From Deltaproteobacteria bacterium (lineage in GTDB: Bacteria; Myxococcota_A; Polyangia; Polyangiales; Polyangiaceae): a stretch of 64,000 nucleotides of DNA. The position numbers were made by a program, and so were the translations under genes. The notes under the pieces are model-generated. The model was not told the origin of the DNA and searched no databases. It was given only the letters and a program-made list of their open reading frames with translations. Where the stretch lies: assembly GCA_003235365.1 (NCBI GenBank), contig QJWJ01000363.1, forward strand, positions 1-64,000. The letters are read 5' to 3'. The first letter of the stretch is position 1; every line of letters begins with the position of its first letter. Shown here in pieces: positions 53,376-62,263 of this stretch.

Positions 53376-56300
53376 TCAAAGTTCGCGACAATCCCCGAAA
53401 AACTCAGAGCGGCCGAACGAGTGCGGCCGAGCCTGTTTAACGAGCAACTGGCGTCCACCGTCCAGCAGCTTGAACTCGACTTCCATCGCGAACCAACGAT
53501 TCTCACTGTCGGGATCCAACAGCGGCCGGAACCAGTCGTGAACAGCGCGCAACGAACATGCCAGCAACGCTACCTCTGCCTGACTCATGACGTGCTCTGG
53601 CGGGTTGGGCAGTGCGTCCAGCAAGCTGCTCTGCCCATGGTAGACGACAGGTGGCTGTCGCCCCCATTGATAGACCAATTGTTCGGTCGTCACCCCAGGC
53701 GCCGGGTTGGTGACGGTCGCCTCACCGAGCTGCACGTTGATGTAGTACAAGTCACCGCGGTCGGGTTCGAGAACGTTGCGACTGACGGCAACGCCGTTTG
53801 CTTCCTCGGATAGCGAGGCCGGATGCACGAGAATGCCCATCGCGACGCGGCTGTCGTCGATGTTCGCGAATGAGCGCTCGTCATACGCACGAAAATTCCA
53901 CAAGCTCGCCCAAACGGTACGCATCGCGTCTTCGACCCTGCGATCGTCGTTGTCGAGCTCCGCGCTGATCGACGTGTAGAGCCCCGCTCCGTTGAAGTTG
54001 GGTAGATCCTCCGTATTGCTACTGCTTCGGAAGCGGACGCGAGCCGTGCCGTAGCGCTCGGAAACCGCCGCCTCGACTTGCGTCAGCAGCCCAGGCTCCA
54101 CCGGGTGGTTCAGAATCAGGTCGCGTACCGCCCGGAGCCCCTCGGCCCTCACCTGCGAATCAGCGACGAACTGCGGATCTGCTTTCAGCTCCTCTAGCAG
54201 CTCTTCAGCGCCACTGGCCGCGAAGTGGTCGGTGTAGTGCGCTACCGGAATGGCGAACGGTGTCGGTGGCGAAGGCGGCTTGACGTTCCCGGAACAGTAA
54301 CTCACGGCGATGTCCACGCGTCCCAGTTCAGCCATCTGCGCGGCTTTGGCACCGATGGCCGGCAAGCTTTCCAGTGTGTGATCGCTCAGAGGCTGAACGC
54401 CACGCACATTGGTATCGCGGCGCGGCGTCACGAGCTCGACGTCGCCCTGCTGCTGCTTCCAGAACTCCGCGGCTTCGTCGGGATCGGCGAGGCCCACGTC
54501 CAACCCCCCAGCGCCAACCTCGACGCGTACCAGCTGGTCGAAATACTCCTCGAGCTCGCTGCGCGCCCCAACGAGACTGGCATTCGGCGTGCCTCGGTTC
54601 TGGCTCAGAACGTTGACGTGGGCAAGCGGCGTTTGAAACGCTTCCGTGATCAGGCCGCCGACGAGCGCAATGTCGTTGGGAACGTCGTCAGTAACGACGA
54701 TAACCTTGGGGCCGAGGCTCGCCGTCTCGAGTTCAACCGCCGGCACGAAACGCAGCGTCCCATACGCAACCCCCTCCGTGAGCGGCTGATAGGTGACGTC
54801 GACGAACGGTCGATTGGGGCTCATCAAAGGCAAGGTACCCTCAATCTGTCTGGCCTTCCCCACCTGGGTATCGTCCTGTGGACGCAACGCCCAGTCGCTG
54901 GGCGAAAACGCGTGAGCTACTACAGCGTAGTAGCCACGTTGCATCTGCTCAGGTGTGATGGCATCACCAAAGGTGTACTCCACTGCCGACAACCCAGAAC
55001 CTCCAAAGCGCGAGAGGGTCCCGAGCAGAAAACGCCGATTCACCGCGTCGTAGTACTCGTCATTCGAGAACTCGACCCAACCTTGATAGAATTCCTGGTT
55101 CTGGACCGGGTCACATCGGTCGAGTTGCGGCTGCTGGTAGATCAGCTCGCGAACGAACGTGTAATGCAGCGGCCACCGCGAAGACGCAATCAAATGCACC
55201 AGCCCGGGCGCTTGCATGTCGACCACGAACTTCATCGCATCGATGCCCAGCTGTTCGGCCCCCGCTGCCAAGGCCTTGAAATCGCCGGGCGTGCGCATCG
55301 CCCGCACACGATCGCCGATATCCCGCGATGGCAATTGATCACACGTGTTGGGCTGCCCCACCGTCGTGTTCGTACAGAACCGAGTCAGCGCCGAATTGTC
55401 GGGCACCCGTGTCAGCGTCGCCCCCTGCGGCCATTGCATGAAGTCGAGTCGATCAACCAGCGACTCGTCCGCGCCGAAAAGCGTCAGCACTCCTTCGAAC
55501 TGTGGGTCGGGTTGCAGCAGATCGATCGCTTGATCCGGAACGGCCATCGCGACGCGCTGGCCTGGATCGAGTTGCATGGCGGGCAGCGTGAGCGTCTGCC
55601 CCTGCGCCGTCGTGGGCCATGCCTGGTGGGGTTTGTGTGGGCTCAGGTTCAGTACGTAGTCCGAGAGCAGCACCGCGGAGCTCCCAGCGTTGTACAACTC
55701 CACGAACGCCGGTTCGGCTTCCGAAGGGCGCAAACCCAATTCACTGATCACCAGGGTCGTCAGATTGGACGGATATGGATCACTCAAGGTGAACGGCGCG
55801 AACTCGACATCATCGTCCAGTTCGACGGGGGCAGGCGGAGCACACCGCTTCCCATTGCTGCGCCCCGGGGTGGCGTAGCGGCAGTGAATCCACTTGGTGG
55901 AGGCATCCGGCACGCGGCTGAACGCCTCGTTCACCTCGAGCGCGGGGACCTCCACGGCATCGACCGCAGCACCGGAAGAGTCGCGCACGATGAGACTGTC
56001 GCCACCGCTGCTGAGCTTGAACGGCAAATGCAACGCGCCCTGTTCGGCGTCGTCGTCGGCAAACAGCACGACGTGCTGACCTGTTTGCAGCACGACGTCG
56101 GGCAGCGCGATTGCCGTACCGCCGCTATCCTCGATGGTGAAATCCGACAACTGCAGCGCGTCGTCACCGACGTTGACCAGCTCAATCCAGTCGTCGGCCT
56201 CCGCGAGATCGTCGACCCACGCGCCATCGTTCTGCGACATCACCTCGTTGATGAGCAACGGACCGTCTCCTGGCGGAGGCGGAACGCCTGCATCCGACGT

Positions 56301-56567
56301 CTCGATCGGAGACGGTCCACCTCCGTCGTCGACCGGCTCGGTCGGCGCTGGCCCCGCATCTGGGGGGAGATTCGTCGGGCCGGGCGGCAGAGTCTCGAGC
56401 GGCGTGGTCGGTGCGGGACCTCCGTCGGACTCGGGATCTGGATTGCGCCTATCTGTGCCACACCCCACCAGCGACAGACTCAACGCGACCCAACAGACAG
56501 GTCCACCCCCGCGACGCCGGGCGCTTTGTGCTTTCGAGCGCGTGATTGGCTGAAATTTCCAGGTCAT
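53376..56567 (-). CDS. Lipoprotein with lamin-tail domains and PEP-synthase-like modules
   Basis: This is a 1063-residue protein. The signal peptide ends SLVGC, so C36 is probably lipidated. An acidic Pro linker leads to two lamin-tail-like beta domains (about 100-225, LLINEVMSQNDGAWVDDLAEA, quoted here as LLINEVMSQNDG; and about 265-400, LVISELGLRPSEAEPAFVEL). A PEP-utilising mobile domain carries the His-phosphoryl loop TPLAHVNVLSQNRGTPN (H650). An ATP-grasp nucleotide-binding domain of PPDK/PEP-synthase type follows, with VRFRSSSNTEDLPNFNGAG (R847) and VAMGILVHPA. The order, His domain before ATP-grasp, is the reverse of PEP synthase, and no TIM barrel is seen. An exported ATP-dependent phosphotransferase would be unusual; alternatively the domains may be binding relics. 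Confidence 0.86.
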   Translation of the reverse strand: MTWKFQPITRSKAQSARRRGGGPVCWVALSLSLVGCGTDRRNPDPESDGGPAPTTPLETLPPGPTNLPPDAGPAPTEPVDDGGGPSPIETSDAGVPPPPGDGPLLINEVMSQNDGAWVDDLAEADDWIELVNVGDDALQLSDFTIEDSGGTAIALPDVVLQTGQHVVLFADDDAEQGALHLPFKLSSGGDSLIVRDSSGAAVDAVEVPALEVNEAFSRVPDASTKWIHCRYATPGRSNGKRCAPPAPVELDDDVEFAPFTLSDPYPSNLTTLVISELGLRPSEAEPAFVELYNAGSSAVLLSDYVLNLSPHKPHQAWPTTAQGQTLTLPAMQLDPGQRVAMAVPDQAIDLLQPDPQFEGVLTLFGADESLVDRLDFMQWPQGATLTRVPDNSALTRFCTNTTVGQPNTCDQLPSRDIGDRVRAMRTPGDFKALAAGAEQLGIDAMKFVVDMQAPGLVHLIASSRWPLHYTFVRELIYQQPQLDRCDPVQNQEFYQGWVEFSNDEYYDAVNRRFLLGTLSRFGGSGLSAVEYTFGDAITPEQMQRGYYAVVAHAFSPSDWALRPQDDTQVGKARQIEGTLPLMSPNRPFVDVTYQPLTEGVAYGTLRFVPAVELETASLGPKVIVVTDDVPNDIALVGGLITEAFQTPLAHVNVLSQNRGTPNASLVGARSELEEYFDQLVRVEVGAGGLDVGLADPDEAAEFWKQQQGDVELVTPRRDTNVRGVQPLSDHTLESLPAIGAKAAQMAELGRVDIAVSYCSGNVKPPSPPTPFAIPVAHYTDHFAASGAEELLEELKADPQFVADSQVRAEGLRAVRDLILNHPVEPGLLTQVEAAVSERYGTARVRFRSSSNTEDLPNFNGAGLYTSISAELDNDDRRVEDAMRTVWASLWNFRAYDERSFANIDDSRVAMGILVHPASLSEEANGVAVSRNVLEPDRGDLYYINVQLGEATVTNPAPGVTTEQLVYQWGRQPPVVYHGQSSLLDALPNPPEHVMSQAEVALLACSLRAVHDWFRPLLDPDSENRWFAMEVEFKLLDGGRQLLVKQARPHSFGRSEFFGDCREL

Positions 56568-56687
56568 CGGGACGAGCCGTTACAATCGCCGTGCCAAGTG
56601 TAGCAGCGCTTGCCGGCGATGCGCTGCCGGTGCTCGAATGCAGTCGGTCCGAAGCTCGAACCGCGATCTCCACTTCCCAAGCGCGCC

Positions 56688-57470
56688 ATGACTGAACAGT
56701 CCGATGTGTCGGAGGTAGGTGAACTTCCCACCCCGATCTTGTCCGACCCCAGTCCGTCACTCCACAGCCGCCAGCAGCGATCGCGGCAGTTGCTGGTGCT
56801 GATCGGCGCCCTGTTTCTCTCGTGGACGATTTGGAGCACCGGCATTCTCCCGAGGCTGCAACCCGCCACGGGTATCGCGCACGAGCTACGCGCCATCAGC
56901 GTACGCTTGTTGCTGTGGGTGCTGCCCGCCGGAACATACCTGTGGCTTCGCTATCGCAGCGACCTCCTGCGCCCGTTGCGGCTATCCTTGCCGCCCACTG
57001 CACGGCACTGGTTGATCGCGCTCGGGATCACGGCCATGGCCAGTTTCGCGGTGAGCTTGGATGTTGCTCGCAAGTTGCAGGCCCCTCCGGGAGAAGTGTG
57101 GCAGCGGTTGCTGGACACGGTGCAGCTGAGCTTTCCGACTGCGCCGTTCTTCGAAGAGTTGATCTTCCGCGGGGTGATCCTATCGGAGATGTTGTCGTTA
57201 CTCGACGCACGCGTCCAGGCGAGGTCGCAAGACATCTCTTTGCGCCAACGCACGTGGTTGGCCAATCTCGCGTCGAGCCTGGTGTTTGCGGGGCTTCACT
57301 GGCCGTGGTGGATTTACACGCGCGGGTTCGATCGAGTGTTCTGGGAGAATACCGCAGGTGTGTTCCTCATTAGCCTGGTGCTCGGGATGCTGTTCATTCG
57401 CGGAAGGTCGTTGTGGCCCTGCATGCTCTTGCATTGGCTGAACAACGAACTGTCGCGACTCGCAGGTTGA
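56688..57470 (+). CDS. CPBP-family intramembrane metalloprotease
   Basis: This is a 260-residue membrane protein of the CPBP/Abi family, related to type II CAAX prenyl proteases. It has about six to eight hydrophobic helices. The glutamate motif FFEELIFRG (E156, E157, R161) and the His motifs VFAGLHW (H204) and LLHWLNNE (H249) are intact. The metal-binding set is therefore complete, and it should cleave within the membrane. The substrate is unknown; some relatives protect bacteriocin producers. The ATG at 56688 was chosen over a longer non-hydrophobic frame. It is convergent with lysC, 41 bases apart. Confidence 0.92.
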   Translation: MTEQSDVSEVGELPTPILSDPSPSLHSRQQRSRQLLVLIGALFLSWTIWSTGILPRLQPATGIAHELRAISVRLLLWVLPAGTYLWLRYRSDLLRPLRLSLPPTARHWLIALGITAMASFAVSLDVARKLQAPPGEVWQRLLDTVQLSFPTAPFFEELIFRGVILSEMLSLLDARVQARSQDISLRQRTWLANLASSLVFAGLHWPWWIYTRGFDRVFWENTAGVFLISLVLGMLFIRGRSLWPCMLLHWLNNELSRLAG

Positions 57471-57511
57471 ACCCCACGAGGACGGCTCGAGGCTCCGCGA
57501 CGCTTCCGCGT

Positions 57512-58861
57512 TCAGGCGGTAGGGGCCTCGGAGACGCGCCCACTCGAAATGAACGCCGAGTACAGAGCGCGGGACGCCCGTTCGAAGTCGTCGGGCCCCA
57601 CACCAACGATGATGTTCAACTCGCTGGCACCCTGATTGATGACGCGCACGTTCACCCGAGCGTCGCGCAGCGCCGCAAACACCTTGGCGGCAATGCCCAC
57701 GCTGCGAGCCATGCCCTCACCGACAATCGCAATCAGGGCCAAATCCTCTTCGATTTCGACACGGTCGGGCTGCAACACACGATTGATCTCGTCGATCACT
57801 CCGTCTGACTGCTCACCGAGCGCCGCTGCGTCGACAATCACGTTGATGCCGTCGATGCTCGACGGGCAGTGTTCGACACTGATCCCACGACGCTCGAAGA
57901 TGCCCAGCAGGCGATAAGCGAACCCGACCTCCTTGTTCATCAGGCTCTTGTCGAGACACACCATGCTGAACCCCCTCTTGCCAGCAATGCCCGCAATCTC
58001 CGTCGACTTGTCGACTTCAGGGCTCAGCCGCGTGACGATACTCGTCCCCGGCGCAGCGGGGTCATTGGTATTCTTGATGCAGATCGGGATCCCCACTTCG
58101 CGCACCGGCAAGATCGCCTCGTCGTGAAAGACCGACGCCCCCATGTAGGACAGCTCGCGGATCTCCCGGTAGGTCACCTCAATCATCGGCGCGGGATTGG
58201 GTACGATCCGTGGATCTGCCATCAGCATCCCAGAAACGTCCGTCCAGTTCTCGTACAAATCCGCCATCGCGGCGCGTGCGGCGATGGCCCCGGAAATGTC
58301 TGAACCGCCACGAGAGAACGTCTTGAGATTCCCGTGAGTGTCGCTGCCATAAAACCCGGGCATGACGTAAGTCCGGCTCTCGTCCGCCATGGCCTCACCC
58401 AAACGCTGGTAGGTTTGCGGATCGACGCTGCCGTTGGCTCGAATCACGACGCACTTTGCCGGGTCGACGAACTCGGCCTCCAAGAGCGCGGCTACGATAC
58501 GCCCGTTGAAACACTCACCGCGGGATGCAACGAAGTCGCGACTCACCCCTTGCTGAAGCTGAGCACGAAACTCGTCCAGAATGTCGTTCATGCCGACGTC
58601 GAGACCCAACTCGGACTCGATGCCGAGGAAGCGTTCGCGAATCGTCGAGAACGGACTGGAGAAATCCGTCTGCATCTCAGCCATCTCGTGGCACAGGTAC
58701 AGCAGATCAGTGATCTTGGGCTCGTTCTTGGTCCGCTTCCCAGGTGCCGACGGCACGACGATGCGCCGTCGAGCGTCCCCCCTGACGATTGCCTCGACCT
58801 TTCGAAGCTGATTGGCATCAGCCAAACTCGTGCCACCGAACTTGCAAACGATACGTGTCAT
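57512..58861 (-). CDS. lysC: Aspartate kinase
   Basis: This is a 449-residue monofunctional aspartokinase, first enzyme of the lysine/threonine/methionine pathway. It starts IVCKFGGTSLADANQL, the conserved KFGGTS motif. It has SRGGSDISGAIAA and TDVSGMLMADPR in the catalytic domain, then two ACT domains (for example EVGFAYRLLGIFERRGIS). The Arg/Asp residues that bind aspartate appear intact. The length fits an alpha-only form without an internal beta-subunit start that I can see. The ATG at 58861 is preceded by AGGA and was chosen over an earlier frame start. It is monocistronic. Confidence 0.95.
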   Translation of the reverse strand: MTRIVCKFGGTSLADANQLRKVEAIVRGDARRRIVVPSAPGKRTKNEPKITDLLYLCHEMAEMQTDFSSPFSTIRERFLGIESELGLDVGMNDILDEFRAQLQQGVSRDFVASRGECFNGRIVAALLEAEFVDPAKCVVIRANGSVDPQTYQRLGEAMADESRTYVMPGFYGSDTHGNLKTFSRGGSDISGAIAARAAMADLYENWTDVSGMLMADPRIVPNPAPMIEVTYREIRELSYMGASVFHDEAILPVREVGIPICIKNTNDPAAPGTSIVTRLSPEVDKSTEIAGIAGKRGFSMVCLDKSLMNKEVGFAYRLLGIFERRGISVEHCPSSIDGINVIVDAAALGEQSDGVIDEINRVLQPDRVEIEEDLALIAIVGEGMARSVGIAAKVFAALRDARVNVRVINQGASELNIIVGVGPDDFERASRALYSAFISSGRVSEAPTA

Positions 58862-59035
58862 GGTCCTGCATGCGCGGCGCGGTTGAGCGCCCGGCGCGGC
58901 GGATCTACGCACACCTCAGCAGCGTTTCAAGAAAATGCCGCGCCAGTTGCCACCGCCTTCGGCACGACGAGCCCAGGCTACGACGGGGTCGGACTGCGTC
59001 GCTCGGCACCCCTGAACGCAGGTTCCGACGACGCG

Positions 59036-59962
59036 CTACTCTAGATCGATTTGCAGCGGAACCACCAGCACGGGGCAGCCGTCCGAGACACGCGACACCA
59101 CCAACGTATCCGCGTACGTCACCGGCAGGTCGACTTGGTCGACCACCTGCACCCGAACACTCTTGGCAACGCTGATTTCCACGCTCATCCACTCCGGCCA
59201 GGTCGCCCCACCATCAGAGCTACCCACTGTCAGATCCGTGGAGATGTAGGGAGCAAATGCGTCGGACAGCACGTTCATCGAGGTGTAGTTCGCTTCGTAC
59301 TCCTCGAGCCTGAACCTGAAAAACACGGGTTTACCCAGGGGGTAGTCGGGACATCCCGATTCGGCGCGGACCCCTTCTTCTTTGACGAGCACCTCGTTCG
59401 AACCGCTGAAAGGCGGCTTCGGGTCGGGTGGCGTTCCGCCACTGCCGGCGGATCCCATCTCGCCAGCAGCCCCACCCGTCGCTCCGCTGCTCCCGGAAGC
59501 GCCACCCATCGGCCAGTCGTCTGTCCCGCCGGCACCGCCGCTTCCGGACTCACCACCGGCCCCCGCCGCACCGCCAGTCCCGCCGCCACTGGGCGGCACG
59601 GGCTCGGTCCGGACGGGGCTGGGTGCAGGTTTGGTCGCCCCACCGTCGTCCCCAAACAGTCCGTCGAGGATGTCCTTACCGGAATCGATTGGCTCAGCGC
59701 TCGGTGCATCGCTCGAGCCGCTCGGCGCAGACGGCTTCATGTCAGGGCCCGGCGACGGCGTGGTCTTCGTCGGCATCGGTTCATCGTCGACCGACGCGTC
59801 CTTGCTCGGCCCATCGCCGTCGTTCTTCGCGCCGGCATCCATTGGACTCGAGTCGGTATCGTCGTCGTCGACCGGAGGGGCAATGTCGATGCCCGATCCG
59901 CAAGCGACCGTCAGAACGATCGGAGCCCAACGCGGTATACCAGTCTGTAGTCGACCCCACAT
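59036..59962 (-). CDS. Lipoprotein with Gly-rich linker, function unknown
   Basis: This is a 308-residue protein with a signal peptide ending LTVAC. The next 160 residues are acidic and then Gly/Ala/Ser-rich (GGTGGAAGAGGESGSGGAGG). The last 120 residues are a strand-rich domain (PVFFRFRLEEYEANYTSM, then WMSVEISVAKSVRVQVVDQ) containing two Cys. I do not recognise it. The linker type matches the BNR and Cys-repeat proteins elsewhere in the window. The ATG at 59962 was chosen; a longer frame begins upstream without signal character. Confidence 0.82.
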   Translation of the reverse strand: MWGRLQTGIPRWAPIVLTVACGSGIDIAPPVDDDDTDSSPMDAGAKNDGDGPSKDASVDDEPMPTKTTPSPGPDMKPSAPSGSSDAPSAEPIDSGKDILDGLFGDDGGATKPAPSPVRTEPVPPSGGGTGGAAGAGGESGSGGAGGTDDWPMGGASGSSGATGGAAGEMGSAGSGGTPPDPKPPFSGSNEVLVKEEGVRAESGCPDYPLGKPVFFRFRLEEYEANYTSMNVLSDAFAPYISTDLTVGSSDGGATWPEWMSVEISVAKSVRVQVVDQVDLPVTYADTLVVSRVSDGCPVLVVPLQIDLE

Positions 59963-60070
59963 CCGCCCGACAGTGTACCCCAATTCGCGCGGGGCCGTGA
60001 GTCGCTTTTCGACCAGCAGCGGACCGCGGACAGGGCGGATACAGAACTCGGACACGGATCGGCGCACGAA

Positions 60071-62263
60071 TCAGAGCAGCTCGAGCACTCGCGCGATCTG
60101 TTGTCGTGGGATTACGTACACGGCGTCGGAGCCGACGATGCGCGCGGCGTGAACACTCAGATTTCGATAGCTATCCCCTGGACCTACGACGTAGTGGTGC
60201 TCCGTCTTGCTCGCCCCATCGACGTAGCGAAAGCTGACGTCGAGCACGGGTGCGGAGAAGTCATACCGTGTGCCGTTCGAAGACAACGCGATCGCCGCCT
60301 CAGGACGCACCAGACCCAACGCGTCGACCAATTCCGTGATCCGAGGGGGGTCGAGTTGCAGGGTACCGTCAGTTTGAACGAATCCAGTACCGAGCCGTTC
60401 GAGTTTCACCACTTGATCGACAGTGCGGAGCTCGACGTCCACGGCGAGGTCTGGATCCACCGTGAATCCGGAACGGTCGACAATCAGCATCGTCAGGGTA
60501 TCGACGAGTTCCTTGGCAATCACCATCACCTGCGGTCGGTCGGTGACGCGCGCGAAGTATCCTCCAGCGGCGCGACCTCCAACGACGACTCGTAGCGTTT
60601 TACGCTGAACGTCCGTCACCGCGAACGCAAGCAACGGCTTGGCAAGACCGAAGCTGCCATCGTCCTCCTCCGCGACCCAGCGTTCCACGCTCAACTGCCG
60701 CGTACCCTCGATCCACGCCGAAGCCAGGGCTGGGTCAACGGCGTATCCCGTCGGCTCGACCAACTCGTACTCTCCGCGTTGTGGCTGGCGCAGCACCCAA
60801 AGCGCGGGGCCACGCTCAACACGGATCTCCGAAACGCCGTCGGGGTTCAGATCGAGCAACTGCTCGTCGAGGAGCAGCAAACCGTCTGCTGTGAACAATC
60901 GTCGCGACGTGGGATTGAGCGCCAGCACCGCGCCGTCTGAGAGGCGCCGCGCGAAGAGCTTGCCGTCGGGGGTTGTCCCGGAAAGTTCGATCGTCTCTCG
61001 TTCGCCTCGCTCTTGGCTCGTTGCTTTGCTCAGTGTCACGCGGTGAGCCGACGCGGCGAGCCCGAGTTCGCTCAGGTCTGGCTCGCTGAGGAGTTCGCCG
61101 CGCACCTCGAGCATCTCTTTGATGCGAGCCACGGCAGCCTCGGTGGAGACCTTGCCATCGGACGGCTCGCGCAACACGAAGCCATCTTCGGCGCGGAGCA
61201 GCCGCAAATGGCGCTCTCCCTGTGCGATCTCCACGGCTTCGACCTCATCGGGGCGCAGCGTGAACAAGTCGTGATCGAGCAGTAGCTCGGGCCGAGCAAA
61301 CAGCTCGTGTAGCCGCACGTCGTCGATGCACGCAGCGCTCGGTTTCGGCTGCGTGCGGACGGCCACGACCAGCCCGGGTTCGGTCGGACAACTGCCGCCA
61401 ATGCTGATCAGTGCTGGCTGCTCCTTGGCCTTGGGCGTGAGCTTCAACGACAGGACGTCACGACTCCCCGATTGGATCCGTTGAGCCTCGCCGATGGGCA
61501 GAAAGCTCTTGGCGACTGTGCGTGAAAACGTCAGCAAGATTCGGTCTAGCGCCTCGGTGCCGACGCGTGTTCCCGCCTCTCGCGAGCCAATCCGAAAAGC
61601 GTCGTCGTCGCCTCGTTCGAGTTCGACACGACGCTGGTCGATGCCCACGTCGATTGCTCTCAGCGCCGAACCGGCGTAGGGAATGATCTGGCGGATGCGA
61701 AAGTCTTCCACGTCGGGATCGAGATCATCGGCGGTACTTTCGCCGATCACGTAGACGCCCTTGTCCTTGACGCCTTCGCCCGTGACCTCGACGTAGCTCG
61801 CGCCGGGTGGACTCGGCGCCGCGCCTCCCAGGCGTACGCGGTAGTGCAGCTCTCCCATGTCGATGCTGACGACGACCTTGGGCGAATCGAGCCCAAACCG
61901 TTCACGGTCGACGTCCGCATCGTCGATGTGCCGCAACCACGTCGCGAACTGGGCCGTACGCAGCAGTTGGTCGATGGTCGCCTCCTCGGCATCCCCTTGC
62001 AGCGGCGAGACCAACTGCCACCGTGCTCCTGCATCTTGGTCGGGTTCGCGCGGCCCTCGCCGGACCACCCACGTTTCGCCCGCCTTGTCCACCGACACCT
62101 GCGAGACATCGTCGAGACGAAACGCCGTCAGCAAATGACGTGCACGGGTTTGACGTTCGGCAGTGGTCACACTGCGACTGGTGACGACGAGCACGACGCT
62201 GGTCAGTACCGCAACGAACAACAGCGCGCCGTTGATCCACAGGGAGCGACTTGCCGGAGTCAC
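60071..62263 (-). CDS. DUF4340 protein of a GldF/GldG-type system
   Basis: This is a 730-residue protein with one N-terminal transmembrane helix (SLWINGALLFVAVLTSVVLVV). The rest is built of repeated strand-helix units of the DUF4340 kind, for example WQLVSPLQGDAEEATIDQLL and TWLRHIDDADVDRERFGLD. Several such units occur, consistent with duplicated domains. It starts at a GTG (62263) overlapping the GldG-type stop as GTGA, so translation is coupled. DUF4340 genes commonly follow ABC-2 permease and GldG genes; the system exports or positions something at the envelope, but what it moves here is unknown. Confidence 0.9.
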   Translation of the reverse strand: MTPASRSLWINGALLFVAVLTSVVLVVTSRSVTTAERQTRARHLLTAFRLDDVSQVSVDKAGETWVVRRGPREPDQDAGARWQLVSPLQGDAEEATIDQLLRTAQFATWLRHIDDADVDRERFGLDSPKVVVSIDMGELHYRVRLGGAAPSPPGASYVEVTGEGVKDKGVYVIGESTADDLDPDVEDFRIRQIIPYAGSALRAIDVGIDQRRVELERGDDDAFRIGSREAGTRVGTEALDRILLTFSRTVAKSFLPIGEAQRIQSGSRDVLSLKLTPKAKEQPALISIGGSCPTEPGLVVAVRTQPKPSAACIDDVRLHELFARPELLLDHDLFTLRPDEVEAVEIAQGERHLRLLRAEDGFVLREPSDGKVSTEAAVARIKEMLEVRGELLSEPDLSELGLAASAHRVTLSKATSQERGERETIELSGTTPDGKLFARRLSDGAVLALNPTSRRLFTADGLLLLDEQLLDLNPDGVSEIRVERGPALWVLRQPQRGEYELVEPTGYAVDPALASAWIEGTRQLSVERWVAEEDDGSFGLAKPLLAFAVTDVQRKTLRVVVGGRAAGGYFARVTDRPQVMVIAKELVDTLTMLIVDRSGFTVDPDLAVDVELRTVDQVVKLERLGTGFVQTDGTLQLDPPRITELVDALGLVRPEAAIALSSNGTRYDFSAPVLDVSFRYVDGASKTEHHYVVGPGDSYRNLSVHAARIVGSDAVYVIPRQQIARVLELL

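Noticed and set aside
54225-56603. A 792-codon open frame on the plus strand, opposite the PEP-synthase-like lipoprotein gene
   Set aside because: It is a shadow caused by high GC; the minus-strand frame has a signal peptide, domains and motifs, while this one has none.
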